The translations under genes were made by a program, and so were the position numbers. A DNA stretch of 64,000 nt. It comes from Pelecanus crispus (Eukaryota > Chordata > Aves > Pelecaniformes > Pelecanidae). The DNA is taken from the NCBI RefSeq assembly GCF_030463565.1, contig NC_134676.1, forward strand, positions 27,074,728-27,138,727, given 5' to 3'. Within the stretch, counting starts at the first letter, position 1; each line of letters starts with the position of its first letter. Below the pieces are notes generated by a model, which was given only the letters and a program-made list of their open reading frames with translations, was not told where the DNA came from and searched no databases. Below are positions 13,201-24,900 of this stretch, in pieces.

Positions 13201-13844
13201 CAGGCTTCCAAGATTTGCACATTTAGGGTTATGAGATGCTCAAGCTTGTGTATTGTAAACAAGGTTTAGAAACTCCTTTGCGGTGTTGTGCTTTGGACTG
13301 CAGCAAGCTTTAGAAGAAAATGTCTGATTGTGCCTGGATTTATTTTATAAATTGGGACTGTTTCAGCAGTCTGTGTGGCCTTCCATTCAGTTGTTTGTTT
13401 AAGCCAAGCCAAAAGCCACTTATCTAAAGATGATTTATTATCACACTTGAGCTGACAGAACCAGGCTGGGAAGGGTGAAAGCTGAATTGTAGGGGTTAGT
13501 CTGAGCCCTGTCTTTGGTCAAACCATAAAGGGAGCAAGAAGGACTGGCCATAACATTGTTCTGGAAGGTACTTGCGGGTCTCTTGTACGTTGCTTGTAGG
13601 ACACCTTTTTAAAATAAACAGCCGTGGTATGTGATTGACGCAGATTTGAACTTTGCAGCTGTTCCTTCCTATCTGCTTGGTATGCCAAAGAAAAACCCTG
13701 CAGCTCAACATCTCTAAAATCAAAACCTTAATTCAAGTATTATAATCTGGACCAGCTTCTGACTTTCTGGGTTTGGCAGTGTAAGCAAAATGGAGGCAAG
13801 TGTGTTTCTTTATCTAGTTGAAAAAAATAGATGTTATTTATTTA

Positions 13845-14279
13845 CATAGAATCATAGAATAGTTTAGGTTGGAAAAGACCTTTAAGATCATCAAGTCCAA
13901 CCATTAAGCTAGCACTGCCAAGTCCACCATTAAACCACATCCCTAAGCACCACGTCTACAAGTCTTATAAATACCTCCAGGGATGGTGACTCAAGCACTT
14001 CCCTGGGCAGCCTGTTCCAATGCTTGACAACCCTGACAGTGAAGAAATTTTTCCTAATATCCAATCTAAACCTCCCCTGGCACAACCTGAGGCCGTTTCT
14101 TCTCATCCTATGACTTGCTACTTGGGAGAAGAGACCGACACCCACCTTGCTACAGCCTCCTTTCACATAGTTGTAGAGAGCGATAAGGTCTCCCCTGAGC
14201 CTCCTTTTCTACAGACTAAACAACCCTGGTTCCCTCAGCTGCTCCTCATAGGACTTGTGCTCTAGACCCTTCACCAGCT
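13845..14279 (-). mobile_element. CR1 LINE fragment, 5'-truncated
   Basis: The left edge CATAGAATCATAGAAT is the reverse complement of the CR1 3' tail. It is followed by AGGTTGGAAAAGACCTTTAA, the reverse complement of the diagnostic CR1 3' end that reads AAAGGTCTTTTCCAACCT. The body follows the CR1 3' region: GGGCAGCCTGTTCCAATGC, CTTGGGAGAAGAGACC and TCTCCCCTGAGCCTCC. The copy covers only the 3' ~430 bp and no coding capacity remains. The intact tail and modest divergence suggest moderate age. It lies in the LHFPL2 upstream/intronic region. Confidence 0.93.
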
Positions 14280-15368
14280 ACTTAGCATATAGCAATGTTG
14301 TGTAGTAAAAGGCACCAGCTGAATAGTCTTAGCTAGAGATGTGAAAGTATGACCTGAGGCAGACTATCTGGCTGTCAAAATTACATCTAAAGAGGAAGAA
14401 AGTTTTAGTGATATTTTAAGATGGTTTGTTTTGTTAGATTAAAACAACCAGAAGATCTTTGCATTCAAGAACTCAGTTTTATTCTCCCTGGATCATATCA
14501 GGATCTGATGTTCTCACTGACATCTTTTCACTGTGTTAGACTTCACCTATTGCAGGGCCTGACCATGTGCGTGGTTCAGGGAGCAGAGTAAATGAGGCTG
14601 AAGGTGTAGTTTCTACCCATCTAAGAGCTGTGCTGTCCAGCCAAAGAACAGTGGGTTGTATGGTGGGGTGGGATGGCACTGCTGAGACCCTTGCACTGGG
14701 GAGCTGCCGTGGTGTGCAGCTCACATGGGTGCTTGCCATGCGGGGGCTGTTTCTCTCCTGGGGCACCCGCTTGTCCAGCACGGATGGTTTCCTTCCACAC
14801 CTGTACAATTGAATGCAATAGTAAAAATAGGGGGAGGCCCAAATAACTAAGAGGTGAGCCTACTTTTTGTAGTCTGCTTCCTCAGCAAGAATTATTTTGA
14901 ATGAGTTAATACCGAAAGTGTTAAAGAACCATTTTATATTTTGAATTTGGGCTGTCAAAGCAAATATTTTGACAGTCGGTCAGAAGTGGATATTGAGTGG
15001 AGTGCTGTGAAGAACATACAGTTCTGTCATGGAAAAAACTTGTTGATGGGTGGGAAACTGAGAGGAGGAATAAACAGCTAGTTTTCAGCCTTGCAAGGGC
15101 CTAGCTTGAGTTTCCATTGAGCAAAAATGGAAGAAAGGCGGTGAGCAGAGTGCTGGAGGGAAGCTTCATGAAACGCAGTTATTTAGCACAGTCTGTATCT
15201 GGAAAGGCTTCGATGTATGGCACAAACATGCTGTTGGAGCTGCATGAGTATGGGTTAGGTTCATTTGGAAACTTAAGGTTAACTACACAAATGTGACTGA
15301 ACTGTAATTTATGTCCAGTACTTTATCTGCAGCATTTTCTTGCTAAGTCTCACAAACAAGAAGTGTCC

Positions 15369-15530
15369 CTGCCCCTGCTCTGGTCTATGCGCCATCTTAC
15401 TTTATATGTTTCTGTCTGCTCACGAAAAAGAGTTGTAGGAGAGTGGCCCATGCCCCTTGTCTGGTCTTGCCATCCTACTTCATGTGTTTCTGTCCGTCTG
15501 CTCACAAAAAGGAGTGGTAGGTGAGTGGCA
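15369..15530. repeat. Degenerate two-copy tandem duplication (~80 bp unit)
   Basis: Two adjacent units share the order TCTGGTCT, CCATC-TACTT, TGTTTCTG, TCTGCTCAC and AGAGTGGC/TGAGTGGC. The second has a small insertion (TGTCC) relative to the first. The unit resembles no repeat I know; a local duplication is the simplest reading. Confidence 0.7.
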
Positions 15531-18152
15531 CTCCCATTTGAGGTCATCACTAGTGCAAGAATAAATTTATGCAAAAGTTCTCCCATGAATAATGTATGTT
15601 GCTCTGGAGATATGTTTTGTACCAGAATAAAGTACTTGTTACCTGGGAAAAGACGAATTGTGAAGGTTTCTTTGGAAAGCAAAGTATATTCTCTTGAACT
15701 GTAGTTGTTGACTCTTACTAACCTTTAGGTGCTGTGAAGCTTCCCTGTGTTGCAAAACGGGGAAGTATATGTTTCACTGAAGTCCTGAGATTTGACACAA
15801 CCTCCCTATCATCTTTAGACAGGCTATTTTGCCTATGCAGTGACTTTTCTGGAGATACAGTGTTTTAAAATGTTACTGCAATTTATTCTTGCACTTGCAT
15901 TTCCAATAGAAAAGAACCCCATGGTTTGGTCTTTTCTTCTGATTCTAATATAGCATCCCACATTTGTTATCAGTGGCATGTTTTTATGGCTGCCAGTGTT
16001 CATCTGAAATTTCCACCTACTTAAGTAAATATGAACTTTGTTCTCATCTGTGTTCAATAAACAGTATTTTATATTCAGCAGGTACAGAGTAAGCAGTAAC
16101 AGCTATGATGGGTGTTCAACTCTTATGTCCCTTGCACCTCAATTAAAATCCTGGAATCACAAAGACCAAGAGTTCACATGGGTGCGGTGCTTGCACAGAA
16201 ATACAGATTCTAAAGCTTTTTGGAACTTCTCTTAAAAAATAAAGACATTTTGTATTAAATTCTCTTTAATTGTGCAGATGACATCAGAAGAATGTAGGTT
16301 TGTAGTGGACATTTCCTACATTCCAGTTGTTATTTAAAGTGGAAATACTGAGAGAATTAACTTTCTTTGGCAGGCTGACACTTCAGCTCTCTGTTATTAC
16401 AAAGGGTGTATTCAAGTCATCAATATGTCAGGTTGCTTGAAAACTTCATGCTTTCCCTCAAAAAATGGAAAATAAGCTGAACTGTTATCTCAGTATGGCT
16501 AAAAGCACAACTAAATATGTTTTGCCTTTTTTTAAGGCAATGCCATAACATTGAACTAAGGGAGACAAAATTGAGTTGTTGGCATAGCAGCTTAAGTCCA
16601 CGTATCTGCTAGTACCAGAGGAGTCTGCGGATGACAAGGAAGAGTAATGCGGATAAAATCTTGCAGATGATTCACTACAATTAGAATAGGAGGGAGCAGA
16701 AATTGCTGGATGAAATTCTGAATGTGTTAAAGTTGTGGGTGTGTGTTTCATTTTGCATTCAGTGGGACTAGGATTCAACCACTAGGCTCAAAACTCCTAA
16801 GAAATTGAATACCAACCCCATGACAAAGCTAAAAACAAAAGTTGAGGATGTCTGTTTTTCTGGCATCTGCTGACCTCTTTGTGTTTGGCAGCAGCACAGC
16901 ACTGAGGTCCAGATCTGGTTCTCAACTCTCTTGCCTGCAGTTCAATGTCGGTATTTTGGGTTTTTGTGAGGAAAACTTGGAAGTGCTACATTCTCATCAC
17001 AGATGAGGTAATGTGAGGGCATTTCCTGCTCCCCCCCTGCTTTCAAGTGACAGTTTCAGTTCAAGCGCAGAGGCCTGTGTGATGACCTGTTTGGTATTTT
17101 AAGGCCAATATTTGGATATGAGTTGGAAGTATAGTGATCTCTGATTACCTCTTATACTAAGATAAGTGTAACTCTGGGAATGTCATCGGCTACTGTTGAA
17201 AGGCAGCATAAAGGCTTGGGGAAGGCCCTGGGGAACATTTTGCTACAGTCCCAGCATACACAGGACTCTGGAAGGCAGGAATTGAGAGGAGTCAGGAAGC
17301 TCAAGGCTGACTGGCAACCCCTCTCACCAGGGATTTGGCCACTTGACAGTCACTGAAGTGTTTTTCTGCAGATTCCTGTTTACAGTGGCATAAGTCACCG
17401 AAGGCTGCCTCTGTTGGCATCAGTTCAAGATGAGGTGTGTGACATACCTGGAGGCAGAATGCTTTTCTGAAATACTGGTGCAAAGCTGTTACAGAGCCTG
17501 GGGAAGCACCACTCCTGCAACACCCAGGCTTCGAAGGGATGGGCTGTGTCACCACATCGCAGGGTGGGCTGTCCCCAGCTGCAATCCTGTTCACCTACTC
17601 TCAAGGCCAGGGTTGGCTCAGCCGCAGTCAGCAGAAGCCCAGAAGGTTGGCACAAAGTTCCTTCGTTGCCCCTTGCACCCAGGTGCCCATGGCATGTGGA
17701 GCTGTGCCCAGCTTCCTTGCTGAAGGCGCGCCGTGCTGCCTCCCCAAACTGCAGGCAGGAGATGCAGGTCTGTGAAACTGCTTAAACGTGTACGAACATT
17801 TTGCTGGGTGACTGCCAGAAACCTTTGTAATTTCAACCAGAGGAAGATGATGGGGGCGTGGTGGTAGGAGTGGGTGGAACCGCTGGGTGTTACTGAGACC
17901 TTTGCTTGCAAAGTGCTTGACAACACCCGCAATGGGATGGGGCAGAGCAGACACCATAAGTACAGCCAGGCAGCAGGAGATTAATCACTCCCCTGGGACA
18001 AACGCGGGAGGTTTCCAGCAGGCTCTGTTTGACGGGCCCTTGTTAGAGGTTTTGCATGTTGATGTGGGTCTGCACGAGATCCTCGCTTATTGTGGGGGTG
18101 GATACGAAGACTTTTTTCTCACTGCTGGTGTGTTGTCTCTTTTTTCTTGTAG

Positions 18153-18509
18153 GTGTGTGATGTCAAACAGTGGGCAGTCCTTGCGGCCTCCCCCACCAGC
18201 CTGCAGCATCATGTGCCAGTATGAATATTAAGAAAGAAAAGCGTACTTCAGAGCTCAGCATCCCAGAAAGAAAAAAGGAGGAACTAAACAGAGAGAACAA
18301 ATGACTGGACTGCTTGCAAAACTTGTGGCTGTTCACTTCTTCTCCTGAGGAAAATCATCTTGGCCTTTGTGAGAGAGCTGAAAGAGCAGGCAGAGCAGCC
18401 ACAGTGATTTTCTTAGGGTCTTTTTTTTCTTTCTTAATTTAATTTTTTCCCCCTCGTGCCTGGATTTTAAGACTGTCAGCTGCACTGATCACAAGCACTG
18501 GACATCAAT
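18153..18509 (+). other. LHFPL2: Probable 5' UTR part of the first coding exon of LHFPL2
   Basis: A good acceptor-like sequence, TCTCTTTTTTCTTGTAG, ends at 18152, 357 bases before the start codon. That is a plausible exon start. Another possible acceptor is the AG at the end of GATTTTCTTAG (about 18413). Several upstream ATGs are present (for example within GTGATGTC near 18166 and CATCATGTGCC near 18210), which could act as upstream ORFs if the longer leader is used. Which acceptor is used cannot be settled from sequence alone. Confidence 0.4.
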
Positions 18510-18939
18510 ATGTGTCATGTCATTGTAACATGTCGGTCAATGCTATGGACTCTCCTGAGTATTGTGGTGGCTTTTGCAGAGCTCATTGCTTTTATGAGCG
18601 CAGACTGGCTGATTGGCAAAGCAAAGCCTTCAGGCTCCGAGGATGTGGACAACAGAACGGGGGGGTCGCAGGAGCCTTATCATCCAACGCTGGGCATCTA
18701 CGGGCGCTGCACCAGAATCTCCCACTTGCAGCTTTCTAGACGAGACACGCTTTGTGGTCCTTATGCCGAAAACTTCAATGAGATTGCCAGTGGGTTCTGG
18801 CAGGCAACTGCTATTTTCCTAGCTGTGGGAATCATGATTCTCTGTGCCGTGGCATTTGTGTCTGTCTTTACGATGTGCGTGCAGAGCATTATGAAGAAAA
18901 GCATTTTTAATGTCTGTGGACTGCTACAAGGGATTGCAG
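18510..18939 (+). CDS. LHFPL2: LHFPL2 coding exon 1 (residues 1-143 plus 1 nt)
   Basis: This exon encodes the N-terminal two thirds of LHFPL tetraspan subfamily member 2, a claudin-like four-pass membrane protein. The translation starts [10 protein letters not shown] and closely follows human LHFPL2 as I recall it. TM1 is about residues 11-33 and TM2 about 96-120; TM3 begins about 131. The first extracellular loop holds Cys67 (YGRC) and Cys82 (LCGPY), probably the loop disulphide pair of this superfamily. The loop stretch at 38-55 is the most divergent part and contains an Asn48-Arg-Thr sequon, a potential N-glycosylation site. The start has A at -3 and matches the family start exactly. The exon ends GCAG/GTACGT, a consensus donor, leaving one base of the Gly144 codon. 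The frame that reads on past 18939 is intron. In mice a missense change in Lhfpl2 disrupts distal reproductive-tract development; the molecular role is poorly defined. Confidence 0.97.
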
Positions 18940-21900
18940 GTACGTGTACTTTGAGAGCAACTAAAGATTTTAATTTTGGGGCCAGGAAGAAATGTAGCAA
19001 TTCTGTCCTGTCTACAGACAGATTGCATTAGGCAGATCCAAAGCAGTTCTATATGCTGGTGTTTATTCAAACACAACTGAAATTTATAGCTACACAGCAT
19101 GTAATACATTGACATTGGCAGCAGAATTGCAGCCTGATGTGTGCCAAAATGAACTGACCAGTGTTGCTTTTGTTTGCTGTTCAGTTTTTTTCCCTCTGTT
19201 TGAATTTCTTTCAGTAACAAAAACTTCTCTCCTTTGTTACCAGCAGAGAGCAAAGTTAATACTCACGTTAAGGCAGTCTATCTCCTTCTCGCTACTTTAG
19301 TAATTTTTCCATGGACTGAAGGCAGTTCTCTCAGTGTCTCAGAGGCTTCGTGACTGTGGTGAGAGCAAATACCACCCCTGGGATAAGAACAGTCTGCAGT
19401 TGCACACCCAGTTCTCCAGCATTTCATGCTAAGCAGCCTCCTTCAAGGCTGTGAGCTTGACAAGTGATACCTTACGATAAACCCTTCCTTTAGCCAGCTT
19501 ATTGTTCAGCTGCAGTTACACAGCCCAGTGAGCTTACCTTTTCACTGTCCAAGTATCAGCTGTGCTTTGCCTTTCAGGCACGAATTGGTTCTAGAGATTT
19601 GGCGTTTCTGCTTAAACCCATGGATTTTGCAGAGATTAAATGACTGTTAGTAAACCAACACTGGACAACCCTAGTTAAAGAAGTATTTGGCTTTCCGTAC
19701 TTGCCAGCGAGCTGTGGGGATAACCCGTCTCATACGCAGGTCTTCATCTTTTGTGCTGCGTGCGTGTGGTCATCTGGAGGAGGAGAGTGGTCTTCTGCCC
19801 TACCTCTGGCAGCTCTCAATGACCTGCAAGGAGGGAGGGAATGACCAGGGCCGCCTCCTCTTTCCCTCTTGGTGGTGCTCTTAAGCAGATGTTTTCAATT
19901 CATAAAATGGTTTTGCTGCAACAAAAATTAGGAGTTTTAACTTGTTTGCTCGAAACATGAATCTGGCTTCTCCCCTCTGCACCTCCTCTGAGGTGGCCAA
20001 ACATGTCTGTGGTGGCCATACCTAGACAGGTGGTGTAATGATACATGTTCAAACCTTTATGAAGCTGGTTGGTTTAATTTGCTTAGTTGAGACCTAAATT
20101 AATCTTATTCTAAACACACATGGGGAAGTAGGCAAAAACTGAATTTGCTACCTGCTGCAGCCCTCCAGAGCCAGTGGTGCAGGCCAGGGACTGGCTGACA
20201 CTGGTTCCTGAAGCACTAGCATGGTGGCTCTCATCGTCCTCCACTTCGTGCATTTTCAGTGTAGAAGTGTACTGCTTATTTCCTGTCACCCACAATGTAA
20301 GGTTTGCGCTTCTGGGACAGAATTAGATCCCTAAGTTGGCTCAAGATGCTTCTGTTCACATAATGGCATACCAGCAGCAGATGAATGCCCTTTAGATAAA
20401 AATTACAGGTTTTGCTGTAGTCACTCCTGGTTTACAGAATTTGCCAGAACCAGTGTGACAAGGAAGCAGCTCTGCAGTGCAGATTAAACCAGGGGAAGGT
20501 TTTAGCTCCTTGCTGCCTTACCCTGTACTTCAGAAATAATCCATGAAACCTGTTTTTCAGGAGGTGACATTACTTTTTTTCTGTTGGAGGGGTATATGTA
20601 TGGGAGAGATTGGTTAGTGGCGTAAGTGGATGTTTGGCATGTTAGACTCAGGTCTGTTAAAAAGATAACTTTACTTACAACTCCGCTACCATCTCAAAAT
20701 ATGTAGTCTAACATCAAGATTAGCAGGAAGTAGGTTCTTGTATCTTAGCATACTGCTCTGGAGAGGATGTATTTGTGAGAAAATACGTGCAAAGGCAGTT
20801 TTATGTTTTATTATCAAACCAGCTGTACCTGTAATGGGACTGGTGGCCTCAAGAATGAACAGTATGGTTGACAAAGTATTTCTTATGTGTTAGGGGATAG
20901 ATCAGTCCTTTTTGAGCTGTCCTGAGGATAGAAGCACTTCCCTTCTTATAATTCAGATAAATGACACAGCGTGAAACTGGGTAATAGAAAGGTCACGTTA
21001 CTGAAACCGTTGCTATGAGAAGTACATCTGCCAGTATTTGCAGCCAGGCGTCTTGTGGCTAGCAACTCATTTTCTCAAGATTAGTTTTATTGGGTCCACT
21101 GCTACTTTTGTGCCAATAGCATTACAGCATCTGCTTACTTAGTTGAAATTATTTTCCTTATGACTTAACCACAGCTGTTAATTTCAACTTTCTCAGTTCC
21201 GGAGTTTTGGAAAACGCTTAAGCAAGTTGTTCAAGAAGGACAGTTGTCGGCATGGTTAATCCATACAGAGATTATGATAGCTAGACTAATGCCCTGACCA
21301 AAGAACAAGATACAACCCTGCCTTAATCCTCTTAAGCTTAAGATCATTATTTCAAATGTGAACAATTGTGTTTTTAATAAGCGTAGGAGAAGAATTCACA
21401 AAATCATTCTGTTTATCAGCCTATATTAGTCCAATATATGCAAGTATGTCAAACATCTCATTTTCAAAGATGAGATGCACCCATAGTAGAGTCATCTACA
21501 GGAACTCAGGATCTTGCAGACTTAATCCCATTTAAAATCTCTAAATCTTTGCAGTGGAGATTTAATATAATTAAAAACATAAAACAAGTTAATTTATTCC
21601 TGGAATTCATCATGAAAAAGCAATAACGGACACAGGATATCTTTTCAGTCTAGCAACATTGGTTGTGACCTGGATGATGCCTACAGTGAAATTACAGAAC
21701 AGAAAGCAACATCTCTTCTGTTACGGCCCTTGGACAAATGTGCAAACTCTAATTTAGATCAGTGGGAAGAAGCCATACACATATCTGGTCCACAGAGGGT
21801 TGTGTTTTGGTTTTTTTTTTTTTTTTTTGTAGCAGAAAATTAGAAATACAAAGCCATAAAGGAAGAAAATATGGCTCTTGTTTAAACTCCTGTAATTCCT

Positions 21901-24900
21901 TTGTTATAGAGCAAGACCTTCTACCACTTATTTTCAGACTGCAATGCCTTTCATTCTGGAGCTGTAGAAATGGTAATCATTGGCCCTGATTTTGGAGATG
22001 TTTGAGGATCGTTTCATCTGGAAAAGCATCTTTTCTCTGCAATAGGGAGTGCAAAGAATGGAGCTGTGTAATTAAGTAGATAATTGCTACCCAGCAGCAA
22101 GAAGACCAGGCAGAGTTTCATTTAAATGTCTTTTTGGGGAAAGTATTTTTTTTTTACAGTCTGTGAAGCACTTAAAATGCAGAAGAGACAGCTTGTTATT
22201 ACATGGTAGCTGATAAGAACCAATTCAAAGTAAATTTTCACAGTAATCATCTAGTTATAAGAAGTAAGTAATTGGTGATCCCCTATTGACATGTCTTGGT
22301 ATAGATATAGGATAGTAGCATATGTGTTTACAAGCCCTATTTGGGCTTGGGTGCTTCACTTTGGTGTTAATTAATATGATCTATACATAACCTGGCCTCA
22401 AAGGAGGGGGCAGGGAGCTTAGGACAGAGCCTAAAACAGGTTCAGCGTCCGTCTCTGACACAGTTTCCTTTATGAAGTTTGTTCTTGGCTTTTATTTTTA
22501 ACCTCTAAGGGCACAGCTGGACAGAGCTGGCCCCTGGCATCGTGGCTGGGTGGACACAGTCCTTTCCCCACAGCCGGTGGCTGCCTGACTTGCAGGTGAG
22601 CCACAACCTGCCAGCGACACCCTGACGGTTTGCCAGGAGGCAGAAGCTAAATTAGCAGCATATATATAAATCTCAACCGCAAAACTTGAGCAGTCCCCTG
22701 TTGTTTCCTTGTGGGAAGCTACGCCATCATGTGCCTGGGAAGGTTTTGGGGAGAGTGGAGGGGAAACAGTGCTGGTGTGTCAGGAAGGCGGCTTGATTTG
22801 GGAGTTCAGCTTCTGTAATTCCTGCTTTGCCATGCTGGAGCAGGGCTGCATTGCCAGGCAGGTTTACCGAAAGGGAATAAAATAGCTCCTCTTCTCTAAT
22901 GTCTTTCCAGAATATTGATGGCTTCATCTGGGAGGCCTCTTGTGGGTCCCCCCCTTCTCACCACTTTCTGTGTTCACGGTCCACTGTCTCCTAGCTCAAA
23001 TGGGGCTTGACTAAGCAGGTTTCTGACAGAAGCATGGAAAAAAAAAAGCATGTAAAAATTGGGTCGCATCAGTCAGGAGACCAGCTGCGTCCCAGCTGCA
23101 TGCCGAGGGGTGTCTATGGTTTAGTCAGGTGAATGCATGGCTGCATTTTGCTGTCTCGTGGCTTAGCAGGCTGGGCTGCTGGCAGTTACGCCTTTAACAG
23201 ATACAGATCCAGTCAGACGAAGCAGAGGTTTCTGTCTTCAAAGGCTACTGCACGTGGGTCAGAGCATTAGGTTCCCCTGACCACTTTGTCAGTCGGTCTG
23301 CTTGGACAGGTTTGGTCTGGGTGCAGGTTTGGGCTTCCCTCCCTCAGCCCAGCAGTTTCTCCTCCAGCATTGCTGGGGGATGACTCAGCTTCTTCCAGGG
23401 TCCTACTTTAGTATTCTCCTCTCATCACCCAGCACTGAGGTTTCCTTAACATTTCACCCTACTTTATTGCTGACGAGCATGTCCTCTTGTACCCCTGCTT
23501 TGTTTTGGGAGGCTGTTTTCTTCCCCTGGTGCTTGTCCTGCTCAGTCTGAAGCAGTGAAGTCTCTTCCATGGTACTTTCTCTTTTCAGGTATCTCACAAG
23601 GTCTCCGGCGTTCATTCTTCTGTCCTTTCCATGATTTCTTATTTTCTCCCTTTTTATTACTGTTCATGTCTTCTCCTGTTCCCTGCTGTGGTAGCTTGGG
23701 GGGTTCCTCCATCAGAAACTACTGCAGTACCTGGGCAACAGTTCAGTTCCAGGAGTGCAGCTTTACCCTCAAATGCAAGGAAACTTCTCCACAATTTTCT
23801 GAAATTAAGAGGTGAAACCCAGTTTGAAGCCAGCTGTGCCTGTAACAGTCTATCTTTGCCGCTGGAAGACTTTGTTTTACACCTCCTGCACTAAGAAATA
23901 GTTCAGCGTGTTATACTTATTGGTCATCATTTCCATTTGGGAGGCTGGGTGATTAGGAAGATGGCCCGAACAGAGCGTGATGGGAACCATCTGAAGGGGA
24001 AGAGGATCTGGAGCTGCTTGTGGGGGTGTGTGAAGTAGGATCCAGCTGCGCAGGGTGGGCTTGTGGTGCGTGGGGCCCTGTGGCTGCACGCTTCTGGCTG
24101 CTGGAAGGTAAGGAGGCCATTGGGACTTGCAGAGGAGGAAGCTGAGGATGAAGTGGGAAGTTGGCCAGGACTTTTCTTGGAGAGGGGAGAAAACGCAGAA
24201 GAAGCAAGCTGCTGTGGAGGGGGCATGAGGCTGCTAGAGCTCTTGGATGCTCAGAGCGTGACACAAAAGGTTATGATAGTTGCAGAGTAGTTTAGGATAT
24301 TTGGTTGTAGGCAGCAGCATGCTGTAAAAAAGAGTTATTTTGTCTGAGAAAGGGCCAAGCTGGCGAGCAAGGAAGAAGGCACCTTGTGAGCTCACATTGC
24401 TGCCTGCAGGCAACGGACGCTGTTGCTCAGCCGGGGAGCCCCGGCAGTAGGATAGCAGGGCGACAGTGGTTTTGCCCTTGAAGGCAAGGAAGCTTCTTGT
24501 TTGTCTTTCCAAAATGCCGAGCATGCATTTTTCAAAAAGCATATTTCCTCTTGGATTCAGCTCAGAGTTTTTCTTTTCTGATGCCAGAATTCAGAATTCT
24601 TGGGGTGGGAAGAAAGAAAAAAGGGGGGTGGCAGGATTTCTAATGGAAATCCTGACAGTCTGAACTGCTTTTGCTGTCTGCGGTATAGTGCTTCCTGTAA
24701 CCTATGTGGCCAAATGCCAGCACGACATCTAATACACACTTGGCTGCTGAAAGTTCAAGTAAAGGGGACTGCTGTGTTGGAAGATGCCAGGGAAGGAAAA
24801 TTGAGTTCAAGTGCTAAATTGCTATTGAGCCTGAGGGAGAGTATTAGCAACTTCAAAGAAATAAAGTGAAGATTTCAGTGTTTTGTTAGATTTGGTGGTC

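Larger units (their letters stand above)
1..18152 (+). other. Non-coding flank, probably 5' intron(s) of LHFPL2
   Basis: I see no protein-coding exon of a recognised family here. Open frames on both strands are short, lack flanking splice signals in a consistent frame and resemble no family I know. The stretch holds the inverted-repeat structure (3221-5511), a solo LTR (7110-7521), a CR1 copy (13845-14279), a degenerate tandem duplication (15369-15530) and homopolymer runs (A at about 4669-4683, T at about 4821-4840 and 11690-11708, A at about 12364-12383). In mammals LHFPL2 has 5' non-coding exons separated by long introns, so most of this is probably intron of its primary transcript. I found no CpG-island-like promoter, so the true first exon may lie left of the window. 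The intronic status is inference. Confidence 0.5.

Noticed and set aside
17887-18231. 114-codon plus-strand frame just upstream of the LHFPL2 exon
   Set aside because: It overlaps the probable 5' UTR acceptor, has no recognisable protein similarity and is not in frame with LHFPL2.
18940-19031. Continuation of the LHFPL2 open frame past residue 143
   Set aside because: A consensus donor at 18939/18940 and an exact continuation of the protein at 34228 show that this is intron read-through.
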